Positions 13,452 through 24,839 of a stretch of 25,679 nucleotides of DNA are shown piece by piece; position 1 is the stretch's first letter; each line of letters starts with the position of its first letter. The position numbers were made by a program, and so were the translations under genes. The notes under the pieces were generated by a model, which did not search any database, was not told the origin of the DNA, and saw only the letters and a program-made list of their open reading frames with translations. Origin of the DNA: Pelargonium nanum (taxonomy: Eukaryota > Streptophyta > Magnoliopsida > Geraniales > Geraniaceae); NCBI GenBank assembly GCA_036897485.1, contig JAYMTF010001170.1, forward strand, positions 1 through 25,679, in the 5' to 3' direction.

Positions 13452-16400
13452 ATGCAGATCTTCGTGAAAACCCTAACGGAGAAGATGATCTCTCTCCAGG
13501 TCGAGAGCTCTGAGGCCGTTGACAGTGTCAAGGCCAAGGTTCACGACAAGGAAGGTCGATTTCGAAACCTTTACCTTGTTCTTCACCTGAGAGAAATGAA
13601 CGGTGCTTTTGGAATATTAGAGTGATTTTGAGATGGAGATGACTTGAAATGTGTTTTTCCTCTGTTTTTGTTTGCTGTTTTCGTAATGTTGTGGCTATTG
13701 ACTCTTGATGGACTTTGATTTGTGTTTTTTTTGGATTCTTGTTGTTTGGATGCTGAGAGAACGTGAAGGAAAGAGAGAGTGATTGTTATTTTTGATATGT
13801 TAGAGTGAGCTTGAGCTGAAAATTGCTTGAAATGTGTTTTTCTCTGGTTCTGTTTGCTGTTTTCGAAAAGCTATGGGTATTGACTCTGGATGAACTTTTG
13901 ATTTATGACTTTCTGGCTTTTGGTTGTTTGGATGCCGAGAAAACACAAAGGAAAGGGAAAATGATCGTCGTTTTCAGAATAACTTGATGAACTGTATTTT
14001 TTCTCTGTTTTTTGCCATTTTCGTACTGTTATGGCTGGTGACTCTGGATAAATCTTGCTTTATGTTTTTCTTTTTTGCTCTTTGTTGTTTGGATTCCGAG
14101 AAAACGAGAGAGAGAGAGAGAGAGAGAGAGAAGGTGATAATCATTTTTGAAAGTTTAGAGCTATTTTTACTGGATATTACTTGAACTATTCATCTCTGTT
14201 TTGTTTGCTGTTTCCGAAATGTTATGGCTATTGACTCTGGATGAACTTTTGCTTTTTTCTGGCTCTTTATTGTTTGGATGCCGAGAAAGCTCAAGGGAGA
14301 GAGAAAGTTGTAGCCGTTTTTTAAATTTTAGAGTGATTTTGAGCTGGGAATTGCTTGAAATGTATTTTTTCCTAGTTTTTTAGCTGTTTTTGAACTGTTA
14401 TGGCTGGTGACTCTTGATAAATCTTGCTTCATGTTATTTTTTTTTATATGTGTTGTTTGGATTCCGAGAAAACTCAAGGGAGAGAGAAATTGATGGTTAT
14501 TTTTGAAATTTCAGATCGATTTTGAGCTGAAAATTAATTTTCTCTGTTTATTTTGCTATTTTCGAACTGTTATTGCCATTGGCTCTGGATAAGCTTCTGA
14601 TTTATGTTTTTTTAAGCTCTTAACTTGTTGTTTGGTTGCCGAGAAAACTCAATGGAGTGAGAAAGTGATTATTACTTCCAAGTTTTCAGAATGATTTGAG
14701 CAATCTTCTCTGGATAAACGTTGCTTTATGCTTTTTGAGTTCCAAATGTCTTGTTTGGTTGCCTATAAAACTGAAAGAAGAGAGAAGTCAGAAGTTGATA
14801 GTAATTTTCAAATTTTCAGACAAATTTTAAGCTGAAAAGTCACATGAACTACATTTTGCCCTGTTTTTTTTTGCCATTTTGGTACTAGTATAGTAGTATG
14901 AGTGATTCTGGATCAACCTTTCTGAATGTTTTTTTAAGCTGATCTGTTGTTTGGTTTCCGAGAAAATTGAAAGATTAATGAGAGTGAGAACACTCAGAAC
15001 AGGGCTCTGTTTCCTATTTTCGAATTTCCAAACAGTGATCTGTTTTTGTGAAAGTGCTATTTGTCGCTTAATTTCATGCATTCTTCTTTCCGAGCAACCA
15101 AATGATTAAATTCACTTTTTAGTCTGAAAGATCTGTGAATGAATCTGGATAGGAATTTCTCCTGATGAGCAGCGACTGATGTTTGCTGGGAAGCAGCTTG
15201 AAGATGGCCGAACTGTTGCTGACTACAACTTGCAGAAAGGTTCATCGATCCCTTCATATTCACTGGTCTATATGCTCATGAAATAAAATTGATTCTAATT
15301 TTTGCTCTGTTTAACATTTGCTCTGTTTTCAGGATCGACTCTTGATCTTGTCCTGAGGCTTCAGGGAGGAGGAGGAGGAAAGCAAGTGGGCATCAAGAAC
15401 ATAGCGCCTGATCTGATAGTGTTGGCTCGCAAGTATGTGGAGAAAAAGTTGATCTGTCGCAAGTAAGTCGAACCAGCTTGATAATTTGTTGCTAATGTTC
15501 TCTTATGGTGTTTCCAATATGAATTTGCTTGCATATTAGTAATGGGACTCAAGTAAGCCTTTCTTGCTGTGAAAAGTGCAATTGAGGTTATAACCATCCC
15601 CACATTGATTCCACAACAACTTAATCTGTCTGTTGTTGTTGCTAGCAGTAGATTTTCATGTTGTGGAAGTGGAACATCCTTAGCTTTCTTCGGTTTTTGC
15701 ATTGGATCATCATGTACTGCATTTGTGTTGCTTGAGTGTATAGTGATCACTGTTCTGTTATATTTTGAAACATGTGTAGTGGTTTGTAACTTGGCTTGCA
15801 AGTTTCACAAATTGCTAATTCTTGAATTCAATTTTTGTGAAGTTTTCAAATAGGTTTTCTGTTTTCATATGAATATCAATGCATTGACTTTGATAACTTG
15901 GCTTCTCTTGCTTGTATTGTCCAACTGTGGATTTTCTTGGCTGGCCATATCCTTTACTTATGTTGTCATGTTTGATCACCATATGTACTAAGATGACTCA
16001 AATCATTAAGAAAAATCAATTAGTGCATAGATTATGGATGTGTTAAATCCCAATCCCAGTTCTTTTAATTGATTATTATTGCATTTCCTTCTAATCTGGC
16101 AACACATCTAAATATAGCAAATTTGTTTAGATACAATTTCATAAACTCAGTCCACAAATGGTATTTTCAGATTTGATCATAACATTGTGTAAATGCTATT
16201 GATGATGCATGGAACTAAAAGATGAACCTCCTCTTGCTCTTGATTGTTTAATTTAGCTTCTATCGGTGAACTTAGTGAAGTAGTAATGGGACTTTTTTTT
16301 AAAGCAGTAATGGGACTTAAGTAAGCCTTTTTTGCTGTGAAAAGTGCAACTAAGGTTATGATCATCCCCACATTGAATCCATTACAACTTAAATCTGTGT

Positions 16401-17117
16401 GTTGCTTGCGTATATATAGTGATCACTGTTTTGTTAAAATTTGAATTCGAAACGTCGAGGAATGTTTTGAATGAAATGTTCAGTTCTCTTGATGTTGTAG
16501 CAATTAGTTCAACTATTTGTTTGTATCATATAGCTTTTGGAAGCAGTTCATGTAAACTTTCTTCTCTCACTTTTTTGGCAAAGCACAAGGTCTAGACACT
16601 AGCTAGATTAACATATAGTCCATGGAATATATAACCATTGATGTTGAGTGGTTGGTTACTTGGTCTGCAAGTATCCAATTACAGTATTATGAGATGTTGC
16701 CAGTATCCTTCTACAAATGGTAATTATAGATTTCACTATAAAATTTGTAGAAATGCAGTTTTGTCTATATATTTACATTTTCGGTTGGGTTGTGAGTTTG
16801 TGTGCTATTGTTAATGATACTGTGCTTAACAGCAACCATCATTGGTACCAATATTACCTTCTATATGCGAACTTTGCGAACATTACAAACCTCGTTTTTA
16901 TGGTTTTGTTAGGTGCTATGCTCGGCTTCCTCCCCGGGCCACAAACTGCAGGAAGAAGAAGTGTGGCCACAGCAATGAGGTCCTCAACTAATCCCAATTT
17001 TGTTCTATCGAATTTTAATTACCAATTACCATAGTTTAGACTCTAAACAACCCGCGTTTTTTTTCTTCCTTGCAGCTGAGGCGCAAGCGATGTCTCGAAG
17101 AAAAGAGGGGCAACTGA
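13452..17117 (+). CDS. Diverged ubiquitin-60S ribosomal protein L40 fusion (142 aa, 5 exons)
   Basis: Canonical genes of this type supply free ubiquitin plus L40, released by cleavage after Gly76. Exons: 13452-13554, 15153-15239, 15333-15462, 16913-16979, 17076-17117. All GT..AG junctions are in phase. Residues 1-76 form ubiquitin ([15 protein letters not shown] at the start, LRLQGG at the end) with all seven lysines kept (6, 11, 27, 29, 33, 48, 63). There are 18 substitutions against the usual plant sequence, including G10E, T14S, I44M, H68D and R74Q. A linker of about ten residues, [10 protein letters not shown], follows, then L40 ([31 protein letters not shown]) with the four zinc-ribbon cysteines. 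The tail is [13 protein letters not shown] instead of LRPKKKIK, so L40 is longer than the usual 52 residues. No stop or frameshift is seen, so the gene appears intact but far from the norm. It may be a specialised paralogue or a slowly dying copy; expression data would be needed to tell. Confidence 0.88.
13600..15152 (+). repeat. Tandem-repeat array filling intron 1 of ubiquitin-L40
   Basis: About eight or nine diverged copies of a unit of roughly 130-195 bp fill intron 1 (13555-15152). Each has, in order, TGCTGTTTTCG, a T.GACTCTGGAT.AA word, TTGTTTGGATGCCGAGAAAA, GGGAGAGAGAAAGTGAT and TTTTGAGCTGAAAATTGCTTG. The CTCTGGAT-type word recurs near 13699, 13880, 14039, 14233, 14408, 14580, 14710, 14904 and 15141. 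The last one overlaps the exon 2 acceptor (GAATCTGGATAG). An inner (GA)n run lies at 14106-14131. Confidence 0.85.
15538..16745 (+). repeat. Old tandem duplication in ubiquitin-L40 intron 3 (about 770 bp period)
   Basis: TAATGGGACTCAAGTAAGCC at 15538 recurs as TAATGGGACTTAAGTAAGCC near 16307. Both are followed by TTGCTGTGAAAAGTGCAA, CATCCCCACATTGA and TATAGTGATCACTGTT. Later matching words near 16155 and 16708 (CACAAATGGTA, CTACAAATGGTA) extend the match. The copies are diverged and differ in length. They account for most of the 1450-bp intron (15463-16912). Confidence 0.7.
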
Positions 17118-17545
17118 GGCCTAGAGAGAAGCTGAAGTGAGCATTTGCAGTGTTTTATGTTTCATATATCAGAAAAAGACAGTTTTATTTAGTATTTCAG
17201 TTAATGACTTTGTTAGTGTTACGTTTATCGGTTACTTGTAAGGCAAGTCGCATATATATGCCACGAACAGCTCTAATCTAATCTATGTTATGACATTATG
17301 AGAAATCAAATTAGTACTTTATTTTATATCAGCATTTCATTTTGAATGTTCTTGAAGCTATTTAGTATAAAAACAACAGTTTGCTACAAATAATGCATAT
17401 ATATATAATACAATCTGTTTCTCTAAAGAAAATAAGAACCATAGCTCTTTACAATTCCTAACACAACTCTCTAGAAACACTCCCCTCTATACTTCCTGAA
17501 AAGCTTAAATCTTGCAGAACGGATCACTGAAACTCGAAGCTTATT
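17118..17545. other. 3' intergenic gap between convergent genes
   Basis: This 428-bp gap holds the 3' UTRs of ubiquitin-L40 (plus) and the ABCG transporter (minus). It is AT-rich, with AATAAA-like words (for example ACAAATAATGC near 17385) but no gene. Confidence 0.6.
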
Positions 17546-20500
17546 TTATCGGGTTTGGAAGTTGAGTGTCTTTATGCAGAAGGCGTACAAGAAGGCGAAG
17601 AAGACTGAGAAACCCACCAAAACAGCAGCAACAGGTCCCATGAAGTCAGGATCGTACCCAAATTGGTCTTGAATGTACTGTTTTATAGTAGGATCACGAT
17701 CCATTCCGCTAACTTTGATCGTGGACTCATCATCGCCATATTGCGACACAATTAGCCCGTACACTGTCCACGCCACGGGACAAATCCAATAGTACCAAAC
17801 CCACCACTTGGGGATTTTCTGCAAGCAAAAAATGTAAGTTAATTCCTGTCAAATTCTGCATATTTTTGGGTTATTAACTAAGAAAAGATAACTTACGGGT
17901 CTTGGAATGAAGAAACCCGAGAAGAGATTGAAGAGCAGATAAAACGCTGCAGCGAAGATGCCTGCTACTTGGTGATTTGGTGTAATGGAGACTGTCATCA
18001 TCCCGTAATACGTGAAGTAAAGGAAGGACAAGAAGGTGACCAAGAAGAACCAGAAGAACTTCGCGGCTGTCCACTGAAAGCTCATCATTGAATACACTAT
18101 CAGTGTATAATACGAGGTTTGGATGAGTGCATATGGCAACTCACAAATCACCTGCAAAGCAAAAAACCCGAATCCCATTTAGACTCCTTCGTGTTATCGA
18201 GAAATGGAAGCTTTCTCTTATAGATCACATTACACATATCTACCTGTGCAAGTGCATAAGGCAATGCAGAATACATCCCAGCTGCTCGTTCTCGATAAAA
18301 CACAGTTCTTTCAATAGCTACTACTGGTTGTACTGTGGAGCAGTTGCTGACACCAACAAACAAGATAGCCGAATACATAGACCCAATCACTATAGTCAGA
18401 TCAGTTGAGCTCTCCCTGAAACACGCGCAACAAAGGTACGATGTGTATTTACATATATATCAGTTAACATATCAGTTTAGAGCTGTTGTTGGGTGTAGAA
18501 TCGTACCTTTTCTCGCCAACCTTCCAGAAAATTGTTCCAAGAATGAGTGCAGCCGCCAGAGCGAAGAAGAATCTCACAAGGTTATAATCAGGACTCCTCC
18601 AATAAGTCCACCACTGCTTCCAAATACAAGATTTAAACTGTCCTATCGCGGACTGAGAGTATTGGGTCGGGAAGTAGAGGTCTTTTGCTCCAGCTGGTGG
18701 CGTGCTCAGCTCCTTTATCAGAGCCTTGTTTCGCCTATTGATCATGACACAAATGTTAGCTCAAGTTTTAGCCTTATGGCTTGTGGGTTTATGTATACTC
18801 ACTGATGCAAGGATGATGATTTGTAGTGTTCGGCGAAGTCTATTCCAAGGCGAACTTCAGCTGCAAGTGAGCTCACTTCTAGCATCCATGTTGCCGGGTT
18901 GTATTTCTCCTTAATCTTTGGAACCCCGGGAATCGCCTGCAAAACAGGAACGAGCAACGAGTTTGTGAATGAGCTAATGTGTTTTTCGTCCTCGTGGAAC
19001 TTGAAAGAGAGTTTGAAGAAGGTTAAGTACCTCGAAGTATTCGACAATCTTGTGAGAATTCTGACCCAATGGACCTGAATAGATCACTTGGCCTCCTCTT
19101 TTCATCAATAGAAGCTGAAGCACAAAACAATAATGTTACTATCATCATAAGCATATGAGAGAGAGCTGCAAGATTATGTGTAGTACCTCGTCAAAGGCTT
19201 CGAAGATATCGATGCTAGGCTGATGAATTGTGCAGACAACAGTTCTTCCAGTGTCCACAGTGTTCCTCACAGTCCTCATAACAATTGCTGCAGCTCTTGC
19301 ATCGAGTCCTGATGTTGGTTCATCCATGAAAATGATTGATGGATTCGCCACGAGCTCCACTGCTATGGTCAGTCTCTTTCGTTGCTCCGTTGACAGCCCC
19401 GTGACCCCCGGGAGCCCCACCAAAGCATCCTGAAGATTGTCTAGCTCTACAAGCTCCATCACTTGATCCACAAAGATCTGAAACATTGGTTAAAGTTTTA
19501 GCATTGAATCAACACACTACATGCTTACAAGAAACAACATGATTGTACCATTTTTTCCTCTTTGCTGACTTCTTCGGGGAGTCGAAGGAAGGCTGAGAAA
19601 ATCAAGGATTCGCGGACAGTCACTTGTGGGGAATGGATATCGTTTTGCTCGCAGTATCCGGAAATTCTTGCAAAAGTTGCTTGGTTCTTCGGGAAACCAG
19701 AAATTCTAATGTCACCTTCAATGTAACCACCCGTCTTTCTTCCTGCCAAAACATCCATCAGCGTGGTCTTTCCCGCCCCGCTCACTCCCATCAGCGCAGT
19801 CAAGACTCCTGGCCTAAATGCACCCGTTACTTCCCGGAGTAGCTGCAACTTATCCTCTGAAACCCCTTGTTCTTTCATTTCCTACAAACCAACCAAATTA
19901 GTACTAAAATAGTTAAATGTATAGATTCAAAAAAAGGACGTTGCAGCACACGAGACTCTTACTGGAGGCATGTCAACATAGTAGTTCACATTGTCGAAGG
20001 ACATAGCGAGAGGAGAGAAAGGAAGAACCATCCCTCTCTTCGGTGCAACACCATTGGCTGCATCAAGAGACGAATCATCATTCCTACTCAATCCATTGGG
20101 ATTGGACCGGCTGCTCATTCGCACAATCGCCATTTCTCCTATGAGATTTCAAGCCCAAGCAACAATGTAAGTACACCATTTATTACATATAAATGCTGAT
20201 TTAGTTCAAATTGTTCTGTTCTTAGTTCTTACTCGTATTGTTTCCATCAGAAGAAGATAATGATCTGAACATCTCCCCTTTATCATCACTGTCCTCTACT
20301 TCTGGTTTTTCTGATATAACAGATTGTGTCTTTCCAAAAGCTATACATATTCAACCATACAAAACTGTATCAAAACCTAAAAAACTACCACAAACAATGA
20401 ACTAATCTTGATCAAAACATCGAAAACTTACGATTTAGGTATGTGAGAGCTATGGTATAGAGGATGTTAAAGAGAATTGTGAACCCTATAAGAGCAGCAA

Positions 20501-23500
20501 CTCCAATCCAATACCAATACTTCTCAGTATAAACATCAAAGTTCCTAAGAATTGCAATCCCCAATCTGGTTTCTTTGTCTAAAGCCTATAACACAATCAC
20601 ATTTCCCAAATTAAGTAACTTGATTCCTTTTCTTGAAGCTCAACATGTCCATAAATTGCTATTGCTGAACAAATATTCGAATCCAAACGCTACCCGAGTT
20701 ACTAAAGTGAAGAACATAAATGGGAAAAAGAAATACCAGTCTGTTCATCCACCTAGGAGCAAACATTTCATTGACAGCAAGTGAATTGTAGGTGTAAAAG
20801 AGAGGAGAAATCCAGTGACCCCACTCCCACCAGCTTGGCATCCTACCCTTTGGGAGGATAAACCCTCCAAGCATGAACACAAGGAGAAGAGTGAGAGAGC
20901 CTCCTGTGTTGGCAATGATCATGCTCCTGCACATTGCTGCTATGAACCTAAACAGTGATGCTGCTATTTGCTGAGTCAGAAACATCACCAATGTCTGCTT
21001 GAAAAACCTGAAAACAAATGCCCACAACAGAAATTCAATATTTTTTCATGTGACTAAACCCCGAACACACCTATGAGGAGAGGTGATGAGCTTTAACTGT
21101 GGGTAGCTTCGAGTTAGATCCCCACTAAACACACCTATGGGTAGAGGTGAGGAGCCTAAACTGTGACTAAGCTCCGAACTAGATTAGACCAGTGGTTTAC
21201 TCCCAAAAAAGTTAAATTTTACTCTATAACAAAACTTCAAGCACCACCACCCACAGGGGCAAGCAATTTAAGGCGCTCGATCCCCTTAAGTGTTCTGGTG
21301 AGAGCCCCTTTAAAAAAACTCAAAAACTTCAAGCTATTAGATGAATAGCCCCACATCTATATAAAGCGATTTGAAACGTAGAAGCCTAGTAAAACACACC
21401 AAGCCTTGCACGTGGATTAACGATGAGTTATAAGGGACCCTAATCAAACTAGTTCTGATATCAAGTTAAACTTTACTCTTGTGAGTTGGGTTAAACAAAC
21501 TCCGACCAAAATTCAAATTGTCAGCTCTAAAATGAACCCTTCGGTTCGGTTTGTAAAACATGGTGCCAAGTAAACTCACCTGCTAGCTTCTGGTGCAAAC
21601 CCAATGGAGTAATAGGTCACAACCATCCAAACAAGAGTCTCAGAAATGGAAATAGGAATCCTGAGAAGGAAGTTTGGGAGAGTGAACATCCAAGGAGGGT
21701 GAAACAGAAGATCCCTCTGCTTATAAAACACAGGAAGTGTCATAATCATGAATGAAAGCTCAGCATAGCCATTGAACATGTTAGTGATCATTGCAAACAT
21801 CAAAGCTCCCATATAGAGTGATCCATCTTGTTCATTGTTTGTGTGCAGCCTGGACCTTATGAACACTGTTGAGCCTATGAAGGCCAGAATGAGGAACTGT
21901 GTGGCCTTGAAGACATAGAGGAATGAGTTTCTTTTTATGAGCAACCATTCTTTGTCAAATGAGATCTTGAGGAGCTCTAGGGTTGGGACTGTGTATTTCT
22001 TGAAGACTAGAGCTGCTTTGTGGTTTTGTGACTTGTCAAATGGGACTGAGAGCTCTCTCTCCAAGCTCATGCCCACATGGAAGTGCTTGAATTTGGCTGC
22101 AAATTCACTTACTGGTATGTATCTGTAGGATTTGCTCCTATCTGCCCAGTATTGTTCTTGGTCCTTTCTTGAAGTCACCTGTAAAAGGATCAAACATTAT
22201 TTTGTAGAAACATAGTTGAAGTTAGAGCAGAAAATTTGTAACCGAACTCGTGGGTACCCAAAACTCGCCCCACATTTTGACGGGTTCAGATTGCATAAAA
22301 TGGACTAGACTAGTTTTCAAGTTGTTTTGGGTTTACCCAATGAATACTGCAAGTCGAGTCATGCGATCACACATTTTACACGTAAATTTAGTATCTATAC
22401 CCCTTTTGGGTTTAGGGTCAAGCCATGCATTTTCAACTCTACTTAAATATTAAACTGTCAGGTTTAGTTGAAGTGATAAGGTAGAGCCTTCAATTGACCT
22501 AATAATGATACACATGTTTGCAGGTCCGAGTCAACTAAATGAATCTAGTCATTTATCGAGTTTGTTTCTATATTTATTATCAGGTTGGACAGTAGTGACA
22601 ATAATCCACATTCAATATACACATTTTCTATGACGAAAATAAAGTCTATCCAAAATTCATACCTATGTAACACGGGTTAGGATTAAGTAATCTCAACATG
22701 ATCAGAAAAAATCGAACCAAAATTTAAATTGTTAACCCTTGTCTTGAATTGAAACTCAAAATTATATAATTTATTTTTTTTGCAAAATAATAATTAATAA
22801 CTTCGCTCAACCTAGATGTCTAGATTTGAATTTTTTATTTCTTCACAATATAGTAAAAGAAATTTCATTTTATCTTCTTTTGGGCTTATTTTGAAAAAGT
22901 AAAGAATAATTGGGCCCACAATTCAAAAGCCCAATTATATTGGACTTTTGTGACGGGCCGGTGAAATAAAACAATTTAGGAATGGGCCCAATAAGTTGCA
23001 TTTACCTCTTGGAGAAAATCTGCTGTACCCTTGCGCTCGGGGCAGCGAAAGCCACAGCCAATGAAGAATTCGAGGATGTGCTCACGTGGGCCCTGGTAGA
23101 CGATCTGACCCTCCGATAAGAGGATGATGTCATCAAAGAGATCGAACGTCTCAGGAGCGGGCTGGAGCAGGGACACTAATATGGTCGCGTCCGTAAGGTG
23201 CACAATCTGCTGGAGGCACCTCACGATCTGAAATGTTGTGGAGCTATCAAGACCCGTTGATATCTCATCCATAAATAATGTTTTTGTGGGCCCAACAATC
23301 ATCTCTCCTGTCCAAATTAAATCAATTATAAGGTGAAATTGGTGTATTGTTTTAATCTCAAATATGTCTTCTAGAAAAAATTAAATGAAAGTAATAATAG
23401 TAATTTATAAATATTTAATATGTTATATTTTTCTAAAGTTTTGATAAAAATTTGGTAAACGAACGCCACGTAAAAATATTTACCGTATTTCACTCCACAC

Positions 23501-24839
23501 GAGTTGGAAAATGAAATATAGAGTTTATTTTTTTGAATATCTATACAAAATAGCATAGTTTGGGGCTATATATTTAAATCATAAATTCAAAATTATTTTT
23601 TTTCCTTTTGGTCAATAATTCAAAATTAATTAGATTCAAAGTATCTAATATACATGTCAAACAAGATTAGGCACACTTTTATAGTACAATTGAATAATAC
23701 CTATTTATAACAACATTAATATTTAAAATTTAAAATTAGACCTGTAGTTACTCGCTTTTTCTGGCCACCGGATATTCCACGTTGCATCTCATCTCCAACT
23801 ATTGTATCTCGACATATATCAAGACCTAATAACTAATTGAGATAAATATATTATTAGATGGACAATTAATCAAACTAATCAATCATTATTTATTTATACA
23901 TAATTATATTTACAAAGAAAAGTAAATTTTAAGTCAATAATTTTTTTTGAAAGACTTACTTTTAGAGTGTAATCAGTAATTAAGCTGCTCTCAAGTCCTT
24001 GGACAGATGTTGCCTGAAATATAACAAAAATATTTATTTATTTATTTTGAAGATAACAAAATTATAATTTGATTAGAGATTTAATAAATATATATAATTA
24101 AAAAATGATGAATTTAATTTAATGAATTTATATAACCTTCATGAAAAGATCAAGTTCTGCTTCTGGGAATATCCCAGCATCCTTTTCCCTTCTCGCAAGC
24201 TCAGCAAGAAGCTCTGTAAAACAATTGACAAATAATTCAATTCTATTATAATTATACTAATAAAAAAATTAAAAATAAACTCAATTAGAGAAAGAGTTGA
24301 TAATTTGAAGCCAAATTTACAGGCATCCATAACTTTCTCCACATTTTTTCGATACTGGATTGCGTAAAATATGTCTTATCAATTTTTAGATTAGACAAAC
24401 ACGCACGAACCCGCAACTCAAATTACCAAGTCTAACTAGAGCTAGTAAACTAGAATAAACGACAAGTTAATTACCATATCGCGAACCGACGCCTTGGCAA
24501 CGAGCAGAAAAATCTAGGGTTTCTTTAACCGTCATTTCTCCGATATGAACATCATTTTGGCTAATATATGCTGATGTCTTCTGTGGTACAAATTCATGGA
24601 GCTTGTGCCCATTGTACGTCACTTCTCCTTTAACCTATTTCATTTTGATCAAATAAATAATAAAATTGCCACATTATTTACTAATCTAATGTACATTTTT
24701 TTCAACTAATTTTTCTAAAAATTTACGCGCACGAATGTGGAAATTGTAACGAACCTTTAAGCTAGAGTCTAATTTTCCAGCCAATGCCAGCAAAAGTGTA
24801 GTCTTCCCTGAAGATGGAGGGCCTAATAAAAGTGTCATC
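17546..24839 (-). CDS. PDR-type full-size ABCG transporter (5' end missing; 19 exons, 1281 aa visible)
   Basis: This is a pleiotropic-drug-resistance ABC exporter, laid out NBD1-TMD1-NBD2-TMD2 and probably in the plasma membrane. Exons: 24839-24755, 24634-24475, 24213-24137, 24013-23960, 23832-23742, 23307-23006, 22178-21580, 21007-20737, 20585-20432, 20340-20233, 20138-19963, 19881-19549, 19477-19187, 19114-19031, 18936-18803, 18734-18507, 18415-18244, 18151-17897, 17818-17546. All junctions are in phase. NBD1 has Walker [10 protein letters not shown], signature GISGGQKKR and Walker B LFMDE. NBD2 has [30 protein letters not shown] and TIHQPS. TMD1 contains [19 protein letters not shown]2 contains [21 protein letters not shown], and the end is [13 protein letters not shown] proteins are about 1420-1450 residues, so about 170 N-terminal residues are absent. 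The first visible exon opens with the second part of a split Arg codon (AG|G ATG), so it is not the true first exon. The substrate is unknown; it resembles the ABCG29/ABCG36 group. Confidence 0.93.
21008..21579 (-). repeat. Repeat-derived intron of the ABCG gene
   Basis: Two diverged copies of a segment of about 65 bp lie at about 21057-21120 and 21119-21185. Both contain ACACACCTATG.G, AGAGGTGA.GAGC and TAAACTGTG. The remainder contains TTGCACGTGGATTAACGATG and CTGATATCAAGTTAAACTTT, words common in dispersed plant repeats. No coding content is seen and the splice sites at both edges are good. Confidence 0.45.
22179..23005 (-). mobile_element. Transposon-like remnant in a large ABCG intron
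   Basis: This 827-bp intron lies between the end of NBD1 and TMD1. From about 22230 to 22560 it holds words such as GGGTACCCAAAACTCGCCCC and GCAGGTCCGAGTCAAC. The second, inverted, matches the ACTCGGACCTGCA word at about 5970. The right part (22880-22990) is rich in GGGCCCA/AAGCCCAA words. Class and borders cannot be set from this copy. Confidence 0.4.

Noticed and set aside
13924-14383. Two plus-strand open frames in ubiquitin-L40 intron 1
   Set aside because: They fall in the tandem array and translate to low-complexity Leu/Phe and Arg/Glu runs from the repeat and the (GA)n tract.
18335-18805. Plus-strand open frame of 156 codons within the ABCG gene
   Set aside because: It is antisense to two verified ABCG exons and their intron.
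22880-22990. Cluster of GGGCCCA/AAGCCCAA words that could be site II promoter elements
   Set aside because: It lies inside an ABCG intron far from any start codon; more likely repeat-derived sequence than a promoter.
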